64,000 bases of DNA from Pseudomonas silvicola (GTDB lineage: Bacteria; Pseudomonadota; Gammaproteobacteria; Pseudomonadales; Pseudomonadaceae): NCBI RefSeq assembly GCF_026651855.1, contig NZ_CP093280.1, forward strand, positions 1,342,001-1,406,000, given 5' to 3'. Shown piece by piece: positions 9,433 to 20,800 of the stretch (its first letter is position 1; each line of letters opens with the position of its first letter). A model generated the notes under the pieces. It saw only the letters and a list, made by a program, of their open reading frames with translations, was not told the DNA's origin and ran no database searches. Made by a program: the position numbers and the translations under genes.

Positions 9433-10433
9433 TGGGCGTTCTCCTGCTCGAATTGACGCTGGGCGTTCTGGCCGCTCATGGCCATGGACAAGACGGCCAT
9501 GCGCACGGCAATGCCGTACGTGACCTGGTTGAGGATGACCGAGTGGGCGCCATCAGCCACGGCGGACTCGATCTCCACGCCGCGGTTGATCGGCCCCGGG
9601 TGCATCACGATGCAATCAGGCTTGGCGCCGGCCAGGCGGGCGGTGGTCAGGCCGAACAGGCGGTAGAATTCGCCTTCGCTAGGCAGCAGGCCGCCAGTCA
9701 TGCGCTCACGCTGCAAGCGCAGCATTATCACCACGTCGACGTCTTTCAGGCCTTGTTCCAGGTCGGTGAAGACCTTCACGCCATACTGCTCCACGCCAAT
9801 TGGCAGCAGGGTCTTGGGGGCCACCACGCGGATGTCGGGGCAACCCAGTGCCTTGAGGGCGATCATGTTCGAGCGGGCCACACGCGAATGCAGGATATCG
9901 CCGACGATCGCCACCGAAAGGTTCTCGAAACCGCCCTTGTGCCGGCGGATGGTCAGCATGTCGAGCATGCCCTGGGTGGGGTGCGCGTGACGACCGTCAC
10001 CGCCGTTGATGATGGCCACGTCGGGGCACACATGTTCGGCGATGAAGTGGGCGGCGCCGGAGTCGGCGTGGCGTACCACGAACATGTCGGCGGCCATGGC
10101 CTCCAGGTTGCGCAGGGTGTCGAACAGGGTCTCGCCCTTGCTGGTGGAGGAAGTGGACACGTTCAGGGTGATCACGTCGGCCGACAGCCGCTGGGCTGCC
10201 AGCTCGAAGGTGGTACGGGTGCGCGTGGAGTTCTCGAAGAACACGTTGCACACGGTCTTGCCGCGCAGCAGCGGGACTTTCTTGACCGCCCGGGCACCGA
10301 CTTCGAGGAACGAGTCGGCGGTGTCGAGGATTTCGGTCAGCAGCTCACGGGGCAAACCGTCGAGCGAGAGAAAATGGCGCAGCTGGCCCTGGTCATTGAG
10401 CTGCAGCGGGCGCTTGGCGTCGATAGGCGTCAT
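9429..10433 (-). CDS. pyrB: Aspartate carbamoyltransferase catalytic subunit
   Basis: The first committed step of pyrimidine synthesis, condensing carbamoyl phosphate with aspartate. The protein is 334 residues. The carbamoyl-phosphate loop [13 protein letters not shown] lies near residues 67-79, and [11 protein letters not shown], the C-terminal active-site segment, near residue 286. The N-terminal extension beyond the E. coli enzyme length is usual for Pseudomonas class A enzymes, where it helps PyrC' binding and regulation. The gene is followed by pyrC' with a 4-base overlap and preceded by pyrR with a 12-base gap. Confidence 0.97.
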   Translation of the reverse strand: MTPIDAKRPLQLNDQGQLRHFLSLDGLPRELLTEILDTADSFLEVGARAVKKVPLLRGKTVCNVFFENSTRTRTTFELAAQRLSADVITLNVSTSSTSKGETLFDTLRNLEAMAADMFVVRHADSGAAHFIAEHVCPDVAIINGGDGRHAHPTQGMLDMLTIRRHKGGFENLSVAIVGDILHSRVARSNMIALKALGCPDIRVVAPKTLLPIGVEQYGVKVFTDLEQGLKDVDVVIMLRLQRERMTGGLLPSEGEFYRLFGLTTARLAGAKPDCIVMHPGPINRGVEIESAVADGAHSVILNQVTYGIAVRMAVLSMAMSGQNAQRQFEQENAQ

Positions 10434-10445
10434 CGCGGGGGACTC

Positions 10446-10964
10446 TTAAAAGGCGGAAGCGGAGGCGAGGTCCTGGCGCTCGAGGGCGAGCGGTGCGGGC
10501 CCGGTCAATTTTACCCGTTCATGGGGTGCCAATGACAGGGTTGCGCCAACAACATTGGGGCGGATCGGCAATTCGCCGGCGTCCAGGTCCAGTAGGCTGA
10601 CCAGGGTGACGCTGGCGGGGCGGCCGTAGTCGAACAGTTCGTTGAGGGCGGCACGGATGGTACGGCCGCTCATCAGCACGTCGTCCACCAGGATCAGGTG
10701 CTGGCCCTCGATCTCGAACGGCAGCTCTGAAGGACGCACTTGCGGGTGCAGGCCATTCTGGCTGAAGTCGTCACGGTAGAAGGACACGTCCAGGGTACCC
10801 AGCGGTGAATCGCTGCCCAGCGCTTCGAGCAAGGCCTGGGCCACCCAGACGCCACCCGTGCGAATGCCGATGAAGCGTGGCTCGGTGATGGTGCGGCGGG
10901 CCAGGTGGGCCTTGAGGTCGACCGCCATCTGGCTGATCAGTTCGGCGGGGTTTGGAAGGCTCAT
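10446..10964 (-). CDS. pyrR: PyrR-type uracil phosphoribosyltransferase/regulator
   Basis: A 172-residue phosphoribosyltransferase-fold protein. The PRPP-binding motif [18 protein letters not shown] lies near residues 93-110. PyrR regulates pyrimidine genes in many bacteria and has variable uracil phosphoribosyltransferase activity; in Pseudomonas it controls pyr expression. The ATG at 10964 is preferred over the adjacent GTG at 10967, because AAGGAG ends six bases upstream of the ATG. It heads the pyrR-pyrB-pyrC' operon. No PyrR-binding attenuator was recognised in the short leader. Confidence 0.92.
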   Translation of the reverse strand: MSLPNPAELISQMAVDLKAHLARRTITEPRFIGIRTGGVWVAQALLEALGSDSPLGTLDVSFYRDDFSQNGLHPQVRPSELPFEIEGQHLILVDDVLMSGRTIRAALNELFDYGRPASVTLVSLLDLDAGELPIRPNVVGATLSLAPHERVKLTGPAPLALERQDLASASAF

Positions 10965-11017
10965 CACTTGCTCCTTGAAAGGCCGGGCGGCCAGCGCCCG
11001 GCTTCTGAAACGGGGGG

Positions 11018-11458
11018 TCAGGATTGGAAGGTGCCGGCGTTTTCCTCAAGCCAGCCCTGCAACAGCAGCGCGGCGGCAATGGCGTCCACCGGGTTGTCGC
11101 GGTAGCTGCCCTTCTGGCCGCCACGGGCCATGCGCTGGCCCTTGGCTTCGAAGGTGGTCAGGCGTTCGTCGTGTGTGTGCACCGGCAGGTTGAAGCGGCC
11201 GTTGAGGCGGCGGGCGAATTTTTCCGCGCGCTCGCACATCTCGCTGGGGGTGCCGTCCATGTTCAGGGGCAGGCCCACCACGATGGCGTCGGGTTTCCAC
11301 TCCTTGATCAGGGCTTCCACCTGGTTCCAGTCAGGCACGCCGTTCTGGGCCTTGAGGGTGCACAGCTCGCGAGCCTGGCCGGTGATGACCTGGCCAACCG
11401 CGACGCCGATCTGTTTGGTGCCGTAGTCGAAGCCCAGCAGCAGGCGAATGGCGGCCAT
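11018..11458 (-). CDS. ruvX: Putative pre-16S rRNA nuclease YqgF/RuvX
   Basis: A 146-residue RNase H-fold protein beginning [20 protein letters not shown], with the first acidic residue in GFDYG, a second in the [10 protein letters not shown] region and HDERLTT and DNPVDAIAA near the C-terminus. The family processes the 5' end of 16S rRNA in E. coli and has also been described as a Holliday-junction resolvase. The start overlaps the stop of algH (TGATG), so the two are translationally coupled. A longer frame reaching back into algH is not the gene. Confidence 0.93.
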   Translation of the reverse strand: MAAIRLLLGFDYGTKQIGVAVGQVITGQARELCTLKAQNGVPDWNQVEALIKEWKPDAIVVGLPLNMDGTPSEMCERAEKFARRLNGRFNLPVHTHDERLTTFEAKGQRMARGGQKGSYRDNPVDAIAAALLLQGWLEENAGTFQS

Positions 11459-12027
11459 CAGGCGTGCCCCGCCTGGTTGGTGAGCAGGCTGAGGTTGACC
11501 CCCAGCAGGGCCGCGGCGGCGCCCAGGCGTTGCTCGCTGTCCATGCCGAACAGAATGTCGGCGTCGAACGGGCAGGTCAGCCAGGCGTTGTCGGCAAGCT
11601 CGGCTTCCAGTTGCCCGGCTTCCCAGCCGGCGTAGCCCAGGGTGATCAGGCTTTGCTTGGGGCCCAGGCCATCGGCGATGGCGAACAGCACGTCCTGGGA
11701 AGTGGACAGCGAAATGCCACCCAGTTCCACGGTGGCCTGGTAGGTCGGGCCGCTGGGGTGCAGCACGAAGCCGCGGTCGGTCTGCACCGGCCCGCCGCCA
11801 TAGATAGGGATGAGCTGGCAACTGGCCGGCGGTTCGATGTCCGGGCGCAGTTGTTCAAGGATATCGGCCAGGTTCAGTTCCTGGGGCCGGTTGACCACCA
11901 GACCCATGGCGCCACTGGCCGTGTGCTCGACGATGTAGGTCAAGGTCTGTGCAAAGTTCGGGTCCGCCATGTGGGGCATGGCGATCAGGAATTGATGCTT
12001 GAGGTAACTCGGGTCGACGTTCTTCAT
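11458..12027 (-). CDS. algH: YqgE/AlgH family protein
   Basis: A 189-residue soluble protein of the UPF0301 family, beginning MKNVDPSYLKHQFLIAMPHM and containing the conserved GAMGLVVNRP and YAGWEAGQLE blocks. AlgH was first linked to alginate regulation in P. aeruginosa, and its molecular activity is unresolved. It is coupled to ruvX by overlapping stop and start codons. The tonB3-algH-ruvX-pyrRBC' order is conserved in Pseudomonas. Confidence 0.92.
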   Translation of the reverse strand: MKNVDPSYLKHQFLIAMPHMADPNFAQTLTYIVEHTASGAMGLVVNRPQELNLADILEQLRPDIEPPASCQLIPIYGGGPVQTDRGFVLHPSGPTYQATVELGGISLSTSQDVLFAIADGLGPKQSLITLGYAGWEAGQLEAELADNAWLTCPFDADILFGMDSEQRLGAAAALLGVNLSLLTNQAGHA

Positions 12028-12090
12028 ACCTGTAGTGTGGCGTCGAGCAGCCGGGCTGACAAGCCGCTGTTAAAGACTGTTTCGTCGCTA

Positions 12091-12996
12091 TCAGTTACTG
12101 GAAAGGCGATCACCCTTGGCGAAACGCCAGGTGCGGATGATTTCCAGGCGGTCGACGTCCGACAGGTCGCCGGTAAAAGGCGCGAATGGCGCGGCCAGGC
12201 GCACGATGCGCTGGGCGGCCTGGTCCAGCAAGGGCTGCCCGGACGACTCCAGCACCATCACGTCATACAGCGAACCGTCACTGTTGATCGACACCATCAG
12301 CCGCAGGCTGCCGTAGATCTGCTGGCGCCGTGCTTCCTCGGGGTAGTTGAGGTTGCCGATGCGCTCGACCTTCTTGCGCCAGTCGTCCTTGTACCAGGCA
12401 CCCTTGTCGTGCATGGTCGAGGCGGCCGTCAGGCGGTGGATGCGTGGGCGCTTGGCGTACAGCTGTTGTTCGTGGGCCAGTTCGGCCTCCAGGCTGGAGA
12501 TCTCGCTGGACAGCTTGGTGCTGTCGAAATCCGGCGTCGCCGGTTTGGGCTGGGCCTCCTGCTTGACTGCTTCGCGGCGCGTGTCGACCTTCTGCGGCTT
12601 GGGCGCCACGGTGGTCACCGCCTTCTTCACGGGGGCCACCTCGGGCTTGACCTCGGGTTTCACCGCGGGGGGCGGGGTGACCTTGTTGATCACGTTGTCC
12701 TGGAAAGGCGCCACCTGGGTAGTCTTGGGCAGTGCCTTCTGCTCCAGGGTGCCGCTGCCCTGCTGGTTGTCCTGGGCCAGGTAGTCGGCTTTCTTCGGCG
12801 CCTTGGCGTCCTTGAAGGTAGACAGGGTGATCTCCAGGGTCTGGCGAATTTCCTCAGGCTTGGTGACGGTGAAACTCACGCCCAGGATCAGCACCACGTG
12901 CACCAGGGCGGCCACGAACAGGGTAAAGCCGAGCCTGTCCGCCGGGCGCACGGCAGCACGGGAAAACTTGGCGGGGATGTCGGTTGCGGCAGTCAT
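12091..12996 (-). CDS. tonB3: Energy transducer TonB (TonB3 type)
   Basis: A 301-residue inner-membrane protein with one N-terminal transmembrane helix (about residues 22-44), a long Pro/Lys/Val-rich periplasmic linker (residues 100-170) and a C-terminal TonB domain (about 205-295, with NYPEEARRQQIYGSLRLMVS). TonB proteins couple the proton-motive force to outer-membrane transport. The orthologue at this locus in P. aeruginosa (tonB3) is required for twitching motility, and here too it lies beside gshB and pilG. No exbB or exbD gene is nearby, so it must use one encoded elsewhere. Confidence 0.88.
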   Translation of the reverse strand: MTAATDIPAKFSRAAVRPADRLGFTLFVAALVHVVLILGVSFTVTKPEEIRQTLEITLSTFKDAKAPKKADYLAQDNQQGSGTLEQKALPKTTQVAPFQDNVINKVTPPPAVKPEVKPEVAPVKKAVTTVAPKPQKVDTRREAVKQEAQPKPATPDFDSTKLSSEISSLEAELAHEQQLYAKRPRIHRLTAASTMHDKGAWYKDDWRKKVERIGNLNYPEEARRQQIYGSLRLMVSINSDGSLYDVMVLESSGQPLLDQAAQRIVRLAAPFAPFTGDLSDVDRLEIIRTWRFAKGDRLSSN

Positions 12997-13106
12997 CGGT
13001 TATCCGGCAGTCGTGCGGCGCGGGGGTGTTCCGGCAGCGCACGCCCAACAGCAAAAAATGGGCGTGCATCATAACTCACCGCGCGGAAAAACCCCTGCCT
13101 TGTCGC

Positions 13107-14060
13107 TCAGCGGGCCTTGAGCTTGCGATCGATGGCGTCCATCAGCTGGCCGCCGATGTCGGTACCGAAGGCAGCGTCGATCTCGCGGATGCAGGTAGGA
13201 CTGGTGACGTTGATCTCGGTCAGGTGCTCGCCGATCACGTCCAGCCCCACGAACAGCAGGCCCTTGGCACGCAGGGTAGGGCCGACCTGTTCGGCGATCC
13301 AGCGGTCCTTGTCGGTCAGCGGGCGGGCTTCGCCACGGCCGCCCGCGGCCAGGTTGCCGCGGGTCTCGCCTGCGGCCGGAATGCGCGCCAGGCAATAGGG
13401 TACCGGCTCGCCGTCGATCATCAGGATGCGCTTGTCGCCGTCCTTGATGGCCGGCAGGTAGGTCTGCGCCATGATCTGCTGGGTGCCGTTGGCGGTCAGG
13501 GTTTCCAGGATCACCGACAGGTTGGGGTCGCCAGGGCGGTGGCGGAAGATCGAGGTACCGCCCATGCCGTCGAGCGGCTTGAGGATCACGTCGCCGTGTT
13601 CGGTGGCGAACTGGCGCAGGATATCGGCCCGGCGGCTGACCATGGTGGTCGGTGTCAGATGCGGGAACAGCGTGGCAAACATCTTCTCGTTGCAGTCACG
13701 CAGCGATTGCGGCTTGTTCACCACCAGTACGCCGTCGTTTTCCGCCTGTTCCAGCAGGTAGGTGCTGTACACGAATTCCAGGTCGAAGGGCGGGTCCTTG
13801 CGCATCAGGATCACGTCCAGGTCGGCCAGGGGGGCGTCGACTTCGGACTCGAATTCGAACCAGTGCTCGGGGTTGGCGAAGACTTTCAGCGGGCGCATGC
13901 GCGCGCGGGCCTTGCCACCGGCCTGGTAGAGGTCCTGGATTTCCATGTGGAACAGGGTCCAGCCGCGCGCCTGGGCTGCCAGCAGCATGGCCAGCGAACT
14001 GTCCTTTTTATAGGAAATTTCGGCGATGGGGTCCATGACAATGCCGAGGCGTACGCTCAT
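13107..14060 (-). CDS. gshB: Glutathione synthetase
   Basis: An ATP-grasp enzyme of 317 residues joining gamma-glutamylcysteine and glycine. The start MSVRLGIVMDPIAEISYKKD is standard. The ATP-grasp region includes DVILKPLDGMGGTSIFR (about residues 154-170) and the metal-binding ending LTEINVTSPTCIREID. The length matches E. coli GshB. It is divergent from pilG across a 267-base region. Confidence 0.97.
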   Translation of the reverse strand: MSVRLGIVMDPIAEISYKKDSSLAMLLAAQARGWTLFHMEIQDLYQAGGKARARMRPLKVFANPEHWFEFESEVDAPLADLDVILMRKDPPFDLEFVYSTYLLEQAENDGVLVVNKPQSLRDCNEKMFATLFPHLTPTTMVSRRADILRQFATEHGDVILKPLDGMGGTSIFRHRPGDPNLSVILETLTANGTQQIMAQTYLPAIKDGDKRILMIDGEPVPYCLARIPAAGETRGNLAAGGRGEARPLTDKDRWIAEQVGPTLRAKGLLFVGLDVIGEHLTEINVTSPTCIREIDAAFGTDIGGQLMDAIDRKLKAR

Positions 14061-14327
14061 GGGAAGCTCCTTGGGGCGGCCGGGGCCGCCGGAAATAGGT
14101 GTGCAAAAGTGGCGTCAGGGTGGCGCTGCCAAGGTCTCGGGTCAAGGGGGGCGTGAATGGAACCCACCGCCTGAGTGTGCTAAAAAGGCTCGTTAATGTG
14201 GAGGAACCCCGCAGCCGCGAGGGCTACGCTGTCGTATAGAGAACATGCGCAGAGTGAAGTGCCGCCGCGCTTCCGCTGCCGCAACGGTATGGTCAAACTC
14301 GTTTTTCAGCGCCCAAAGCAGATCCCT
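14061..14327. other. Divergent gshB/pilG intergenic region
   Basis: This 267-base region holds the promoters for gshB (leftward) and the pilG operon (rightward). A frame open from 14196 into pilG gives an N-terminal extension absent from PilG homologues and is rejected. No confident operator was identified. Confidence 0.5.
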
Positions 14328-14726
14328 ATGAAACAGCACCCCGCAGCGCTCAAGGTGATGGTGATCGACGACTCGAAGACGATTCGCCGCACTGCCCAGA
14401 TGCTCCTGGAAAACGTCGGTTGCGAGGTGATCACCGCCACCGACGGTTTCGATGCATTGGCCAAGATTGCCGACAACCATCCGCGTATCATCTTCGTGGA
14501 TATCATGATGCCGCGCCTGGACGGTTATCAGACCTGTGCACTGATCAAGAACAACAGCGCTTTCAAGACCACCCCGGTCATCATGCTGTCGTCCCGCGAC
14601 GGCCTGTTCGACAAGGCTCGTGGGCGCATCGTGGGTTCCGATCAGTTCTTGACCAAGCCTTTCAGCCAGGAAGAACTGGTGGGGGCCATCAGGGCCCATG
14701 TACCGGGGTTCGCCGCCGCGCACTAA
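14328..14726 (+). CDS. pilG: Twitching motility response regulator PilG
   Basis: A stand-alone CheY-like receiver of 132 residues. The acidic pocket is in VMVIDDSK and the phosphoacceptor is Asp58 (IIFVDIMMP), with Thr/Ser at MLSS and Lys in FLTKPF. In P. aeruginosa PilG is phosphorylated by ChpA and promotes pilus extension and cAMP signalling. The ATG at 14328 gives the homologue N-terminus. pilH follows 21 bases after the stop in the same operon. Confidence 0.96.
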   Translation: MKQHPAALKVMVIDDSKTIRRTAQMLLENVGCEVITATDGFDALAKIADNHPRIIFVDIMMPRLDGYQTCALIKNNSAFKTTPVIMLSSRDGLFDKARGRIVGSDQFLTKPFSQEELVGAIRAHVPGFAAAH

Positions 14727-14747
14727 TTAATGAAGATGGGGAACAGC

Positions 14748-15113
14748 ATGGCTCGTATTCTGATCGTCGATGACTCGCCGACCGAAATGTACAAACTGAC
14801 CGGCATGCTCGAAAAGCACGGTCATGAAGTGCTCAAGGCCGAGAACGGCGCCGATGGCGTGGCCCTGGCGCGCCAGGAGAAGCCCGATGCGGTGCTGATG
14901 GACATCGTCATGCCCGGTCTCAACGGCTTCCAGGCGACCCGCCAGTTGAACAAGGAACCGGAAACCGCCCATATCAAGGTGATCATGATCACCACCAAGG
15001 ACCAGGAAACCGACCGGATCTGGGGTACCCGCCAGGGTGCCAAGGACTACCTGACCAAACCCGTGGATGAGGAAACCCTGATCCGTACCCTGAACGCCGT
15101 GCTGGCGGGCTGA
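14748..15113 (+). CDS. pilH: Twitching motility response regulator PilH
   Basis: The second CheY-like receiver of the Chp system, 121 residues. The phosphoacceptor is Asp52 (AVLMDIVMP), with a conserved Lys in YLTKPVDEE. PilH acts opposite to PilG, favouring retraction and possibly serving as a phosphate sink. The ATG at 14748 follows GGGGA and starts MARILIVDDSPTEMYKL; an upstream in-frame ATG at 14730 is less likely. Confidence 0.96.
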   Translation: MARILIVDDSPTEMYKLTGMLEKHGHEVLKAENGADGVALARQEKPDAVLMDIVMPGLNGFQATRQLNKEPETAHIKVIMITTKDQETDRIWGTRQGAKDYLTKPVDEETLIRTLNAVLAG

Positions 15114-15122
15114 CCGCCTGCC

Positions 15123-15656
15123 ATGGCGCAGACAGCCTTCGAACTGCTGCTGGACATCGACCAGCGCTGCCGGCAGCGGGCGGCGCAATTGCCGTCCCAG
15201 GAAAACCGCCTGCAGACCTGGAGCGGCATCGGCTTTCGCCTGGGCGAGCACTGGTACGTGGCGCCCATGGGCGAGGTGGCCGAGGTATTGCACGAGCCGC
15301 GTCTGAGCCGGGTGCCCGGGGTCAAGCCGTGGCTGCTGGGCGTGGCCAACGTGCGAGGTCGCCTGTTGCCGGTGATGGACCTGTGCGGGCTGCTGGGCCA
15401 TGAACTGTTGCAGCCGCACAAACACCGGCGGGTACTGGTGATCGACCAGGATGAGCTGTTTGCCGGCCTGCTGGTGGACGAGGTCGGTGGCCTGCAGCAT
15501 TTCCCCCTGCACAGCCTCGACCCCGCCGTGACCACCGGCCTGCCCCAGGGCATGTCCGCCTTTGTCCAGGGGCACTTCCAGCGTGACCAGCTATGGAACG
15601 TCTTCAGCCCCAATGCACTGGTGCAGACCCCAGGGTTCATGAATGTGGCACTTTGA
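15123..15656 (+). CDS. pilI: CheW-like adaptor PilI
   Basis: A 177-residue CheW-domain adaptor that links the receptor PilJ to the kinase ChpA. The CheW core (residues 35-165) contains the typical GVANVRGRLLPVMDL segment. It starts nine bases after pilH and is followed 73 bases later by pilJ, in the standard pilG-H-I-J order. Confidence 0.94.
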   Translation: MAQTAFELLLDIDQRCRQRAAQLPSQENRLQTWSGIGFRLGEHWYVAPMGEVAEVLHEPRLSRVPGVKPWLLGVANVRGRLLPVMDLCGLLGHELLQPHKHRRVLVIDQDELFAGLLVDEVGGLQHFPLHSLDPAVTTGLPQGMSAFVQGHFQRDQLWNVFSPNALVQTPGFMNVAL

Positions 15657-15729
15657 AACTCCCTGCTCGTCCGCGGCGCGCTGGCAATGGGTTGAACAAC
15701 GCACGGCAGTGCAGGCGAGGACCTGAGCA

Positions 15730-17778
15730 ATGAACAAGGCAGCAACGGGAAACACGGTACAACGCTCGCGCAGCAGTGCGCAGATCGCGGGGCTGTTCGT
15801 GGTACTGATCGTCTCGATCATGCTGCTGTTCGCCAACTTCGCCTACCTCAACACCCAGTCCAACTACGACAAGCAGTACATCGGCAACGCTGGCGAGCTG
15901 CGGGTGCTGTCCCAGAATATCGCCAAGAACGCCACCGAGGCGGCCTCCGGCAAGCCCCAGGCGTTCAAGTTGCTGGCTGAGGCGCGCAACGATTTCGACC
16001 GCCGCTGGGCCTTGCTCAAGTCCGGCGACACGGGTACAGGCCTGCCGCCGGCCCCAGCCTCCGTGCACCAGGAAATGCGCCTGGTACAACGCGATTGGGA
16101 GAGCCTGCGCAAGAATACCGACGCTATCCTGGCCAGCGAGCAAACCGTGCTGTCCTTGCATCAGGTGGCCGCCACCCTGGGCGAGACCGTGCCGCAGCTG
16201 CAGGTGGAATACGAAAAGGTGGTGGAGATACTGTTGCTGCGCGGTGCCCCGGCCAGCCAGGTGGCGGTCGCGCAACGCCAGTCACTGCTGGCTGAACGAA
16301 TTCTGGGCTCGGTCAACACCGTGCTCTCCGGTGACGAGTCGGCTGCTGCCGCGGCTGCCTCCTTCGGTCGCGATGCCAACCGCTTCGGCCAGGTGCTCAA
16401 AGGCATGCTTGATGGCGACCCGAGTATCCAGATCAGCCAGGTACAGGACCGGGATGCCCGGGCGCGGCTCAAGGAAATCGCCGAACTGTTCGAATTCGTC
16501 TCGGGCTCCGTCGACGAGATACTGGAGACCTCGCCGCAGTTGTTTCAGGTGCGCGAAGCCTCCACCACCATCTTCGGCTTGTCGCAGACCTTGCTGGACG
16601 AAGCGTCGCACCTGGCCAACAGTTTCGAGAACCTGGCCGGCAGCCGCACCCTGGATACCGTGGGTGGCTACGTGCTGGGCCTGCTGGCGCTGGGCTCGAT
16701 CATTCTGATCGGGCTGGTGATGGTGCGCGAAACCAACCGCCAGTTGCGTGAAACGTCGCAGCGCAACGAACGCAACCAGGCCGCCATCATGCGCCTGCTG
16801 GATGAAATCGAAGACCTGGCCGACGGTGACCTGACCGTCACCGCTTCGGTCACCGAGGAGTTCACCGGCACCATCGCCGACTCCATCAACTATTCCATCG
16901 ATCAGCTGCGCGACCTGGTGGCCACCATCAACCTCACCGCCGAGGAAGTCGCCGCCGCCGTGCAGGACACCCAGGCCAGCGCGCGGCAGTTGGCCCGCGC
17001 TTCGGAAATGCAGGCCCAGCAGATCAGCGAAGCGTCCATGGCCATCAGTGACATGGCCGAGTCTATCGACCGTGTCAGCACCAATGCCTGGGAGTCGGCC
17101 AAGGTGGCTGAGCGCTCGGTGACCATCGCCAGCAAGGGCAGTGAAGTGGTGCACAACACCATTCGCGGCATGGACAACATTCGCGAACAGATCCAGGACA
17201 CCTCCAAGCGGATCAAACGCCTGGGCGAGTCTTCCCAGGAAATCGGCGATATCGTCAGCCTGATCGACGACATTGCCGACCAGACCAACATCCTGGCCCT
17301 GAACGCCGCGATTCAGGCATCCATGGCCGGCGAAGCTGGCCGTGGCTTTGCCGTGGTCGCCGACGAAGTGCAGCGGCTGGCCGAGCGTTCGTCCTCAGCC
17401 ACCCGGCAGATCGAGATGCTGGTGCGGGCGATTCAAGCCGACACCAACGAAGCGGTCATCTCCATGGAGCAGACTACCTTCGAGGTGGTGCGTGGCGCGC
17501 GCCTGGCCCATGACGCCGGCGTGGCGCTGGAGGAGATCGAAGGCGTGTCCGAAGACCTCGCCGCGCTGATCCAGACCATCTCCGCTGCCGCGCAGCAGCA
17601 GACCAGCTCGGCGGGGCAGATATCCCATACCATGTCGGTTATTCAGCAGATCACCGAACAGACCTCGTCCGGCACCACCACCACCGCCGAAAGCATCGGC
17701 AACCTGGCGCAGATGGCCAGTGAAATGCGCCGCTCGGTGTCCGGCTTCACCTTGCCCAAGGCCCGGGAGCCCGGCTGA
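15730..17778 (+). CDS. pilJ: Methyl-accepting chemoreceptor PilJ
   Basis: A 682-residue receptor. Transmembrane helices are at about residues 17-36 and 310-332. They enclose a periplasmic PilJ-type sensor, followed by a HAMP segment and a cytoplasmic signalling domain with the hairpin tip [20 protein letters not shown]. PilJ senses pilin/surface contact for the Chp pathway. In P. aeruginosa the methyltransferase gene pilK comes next, but here chpA begins only 26 bases later. Confidence 0.95.
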   Translation: MNKAATGNTVQRSRSSAQIAGLFVVLIVSIMLLFANFAYLNTQSNYDKQYIGNAGELRVLSQNIAKNATEAASGKPQAFKLLAEARNDFDRRWALLKSGDTGTGLPPAPASVHQEMRLVQRDWESLRKNTDAILASEQTVLSLHQVAATLGETVPQLQVEYEKVVEILLLRGAPASQVAVAQRQSLLAERILGSVNTVLSGDESAAAAAASFGRDANRFGQVLKGMLDGDPSIQISQVQDRDARARLKEIAELFEFVSGSVDEILETSPQLFQVREASTTIFGLSQTLLDEASHLANSFENLAGSRTLDTVGGYVLGLLALGSIILIGLVMVRETNRQLRETSQRNERNQAAIMRLLDEIEDLADGDLTVTASVTEEFTGTIADSINYSIDQLRDLVATINLTAEEVAAAVQDTQASARQLARASEMQAQQISEASMAISDMAESIDRVSTNAWESAKVAERSVTIASKGSEVVHNTIRGMDNIREQIQDTSKRIKRLGESSQEIGDIVSLIDDIADQTNILALNAAIQASMAGEAGRGFAVVADEVQRLAERSSSATRQIEMLVRAIQADTNEAVISMEQTTFEVVRGARLAHDAGVALEEIEGVSEDLAALIQTISAAAQQQTSSAGQISHTMSVIQQITEQTSSGTTTTAESIGNLAQMASEMRRSVSGFTLPKAREPG

Positions 17779-17804
17779 GTTGACGTATCTTCAGGGGAAG
17801 CGAC

Positions 17805-20800
17805 ATGGCTGACCGCCACGATTATGTAGCGCTGGAGTGGGTCAAGGGCGAAATCGTCGAGACCCTCGGGCAGGCCCGCGCGGCCCTCGAAGCCTTTGGC
17901 GCCGAACCTCACGCTGGCGAGGCCATGGGCCGCTGTCTGGGCTACCTGCACCAGGTGCATGGCAGCCTGCAGATGGTTGAGTTCTACGGCGCCGCCTTGT
18001 TGGCCGAGGAAATAGAACACCTGGGCCGGGCATTGGCCCATGGCCGCGTCAACCAACAGGCCGAGGCAGTGAAATGGTTGCATCAGGCGTTTACCCAACT
18101 GCCGCTCTACCTGGACCAGGTGCACCTGGCCCGCCGCGATCTGCCCTTGGTGGTATTACCTTTGATCAATGATTTACGCAGCGCACGCGGTGCGCCACCG
18201 CTGGCTGAAACCAGCCTCTTCGCTGTCGAACTGCCTACCCCTGAGCCGCTGGACGCCAGCGAACTCGCCCGGCTCGATGAGCCGCAACTGCCTGAATCAC
18301 TGCGCAAATGGCATCAAAGTCTGCAACAGGCCCTGGTGGGGCTGATGCGTGAACAGGAAGTCGCCAGCCACCTGGGGCAGATGGCCCGGGTGTTCGAACG
18401 CCTGGAAACCCTGTGCGCCGATGCGCCGCTGAGCCCGTTGTGGCAGGTGGCGGCCGGCCTGGTGGAGGGGCTGCAGAACGGCGTGGTGCACAACACCCCG
18501 GCCCTGCGCAGCCTGCTCAAGGACTGCGACCGCGAGCTCAAACGCTTGCTGGAGCAGGGGGTGGCAGGTTTCAACCAGCCCGCCCCGGCGCAATTACTCA
18601 AGGGCCTGTTGTTTTACGTCGCCACCGCCACCGGCCAGTCGCCGCGCCTGCGGGCCTTGCGGGTTGCCTATGGGTTGGACGATTCGCCACCCCCTGGCCG
18701 CACCTTGGCGCAGGAGCAGGCGCACTTGGTGGTGCCCGACCCCGATGCCCTGCGCTCGGTGGTCAGCGCCTTGTGCGAAGAGCTGGTGCGGGTCAAGGAA
18801 CAACTGGACCATTTCGTGCGCGGCGACCGCCAGCACGTGGCGGAACTGCACGCCCTGGTGCCCCCGTTGCGGCAGGTCACCGACACTCTGGCGGTGCTGG
18901 GTTTTGGGCAGCCGCGCAAGGTCATCCTCGACCAGATGGCGGTGGTTCTCGGCCTTGCCCAAGGCGTGCGTGAACCCAATGACTCGGTGCTGATGGACGT
19001 GGCTGGAGCGCTGCTCTATGTGGAATCGACCCTGATAGGCATGGTGGGGCCCGACGAGCCGATGCGTACCGACGATAGCCACCTGCCCGGAACCGAGCTG
19101 GTGCACATTCACCAACTGGTCATCAAGGAGGCGCGCTTCGGGTTGCAGCAGGCCAAAGACCTGATCAGCGAGTATCTGGAGTCTGGCGGCGACCATGAGC
19201 GCCTGCGACCGCTGCCTGACTTGCTGACCCAGGTCCGCGGAGCCTTGGCCATGATCCCCTTGCCACGGGCGGCAGGGCTGCTTGAAACCTGCAACGAATA
19301 CATCAAGGCGCATTTGCTCGCCGACCCGCAACCGCCCGCAAGCCCGCAACTGGATGCGCTGGCGGACGCCATCAGTGCCATCGAATATTACCTGGAGCGC
19401 CTCAGCGAAGACCCCCAGGCCCCCGGCGAGCGCGTTCTGGATGTGGCGCAGGCGCGTTTGGCGGCGCTGGGCTACCTGCCCGTGGCCGCACAGGTGCCGG
19501 TGTTGCAGGACGTTCTCAGCCCCACCGAAGCCTTGGCGATGCGTGAGCAGCAGCCACTGGATAGCCCCGGCGTCACCCAGTCTCTGGCCGAGGTACTGGC
19601 CAGTCCGGTGCCGGGTTTCAACCCACCAGCCCAGTCCGCACCGGCGAGCCTGTTGCCGCCCCCTGCTGAGGAAGCCGCGGTGGACGATGAACTGCGTGAA
19701 GTGTTCATGGAAGAGGCCGACGAGGTGCTGCAAGTGCTGCGTGAGTACTTGCCCCGTGACGACGCACGCGCGCTGGGTGAGGTGCGGCGCGGCTTCCATA
19801 CGCTCAAGGGCAGCGGGCGCATGGTGCGTGCCCTGGTCCTGAGTGAATTGGCCTGGGCGTGCGAAAACCTGCTCAACCGGGTGCTGGAGGGTAGCGTCGA
19901 AGTCGGGCAAGAGGTGCGCGACCTGCTGGAACATGTGGTGCAGACCCTGCCCTTGATCATCGATGACTTCGCCAGCCACCAGCAACGCCAGCGCGACGAT
20001 GTCGACCAGTTGGCAGCGCGGGCGCACCTGCTGGCCAGTGCCGCCCCCGACGACCACGGCCTGGACCCGCAATTGCTGGAGATCTTCCGCAGCGAGGCCC
20101 AGGGCCACCTGGCCACCGTGGAGGCATTTCTGTCGGCAGCCGATGCCCATGAGGCGCCAGTGGATGATGCCCTGCAACGTGCACTGCATACCCTCAAGGG
20201 CAGCGCCTACATGGCGGGTGTGGTACCCATGGCTGAACTGGCTAGCCCGCTGGATGCCTTGACCCGGGAATACAAGGCCCATCAGTTACCCATGGACACC
20301 ACCGACCTGGCCTTGCTGCGCCAGGCCGTGGGTTGCTGGCATCAGGGCCTGGGGCAATTGGCGACCACGCCCCTGGCACCGCTGCCCGGCGCCAGCGTGC
20401 TCATCGAGCAACTGCGCACGCGCCTGCCAGAGCGTCTGGGGTGTCCTGGCGAGCACCCTGTGGCCGCCAAGCGTGATCCCCGGCTGACCCAGGCCTTCCT
20501 GGTCCAGGCCATGGACATTCTGTTTGACAGTGAATCGCTGCTGCGGCGCTGGCGCCAGCAGCCCGCCAGCCGTAACGAACTGGAGCGCCTGCTCGATGAG
20601 CTGACGCGCCTGGGCGAGGGCGCGCAGTTGGCCGACGTGCCCGAGGTGGACGAGCTGTGCGAGGCCCTGTTGGACCTGTATGGCGCGGTGGAAGAAAGCA
20701 GCCTCAGTGTCAGTGAGCGGTTCTTCGAGGAGGCCGAGCAGGCTCACGACGCCCTGATCGACATGCTCGACCAGGTAGCCGCCGGCCAGGCGGTGGTACC

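Noticed and set aside
11464..13074. A 536-residue plus-strand frame across algH and tonB3
   Set aside because: It spans two well-supported minus-strand genes and their intergenic space; its composition is that of a shadow frame.
17779..17804. A lost or degraded pilK between pilJ and chpA
   Set aside because: Only 26 bases are present and contain no coding remnant, so it is an absence, not a pseudogene.
18594..20282. A 562-residue minus-strand frame inside chpA
   Set aside because: Antisense of HPt-rich coding sequence with no recognisable protein features.
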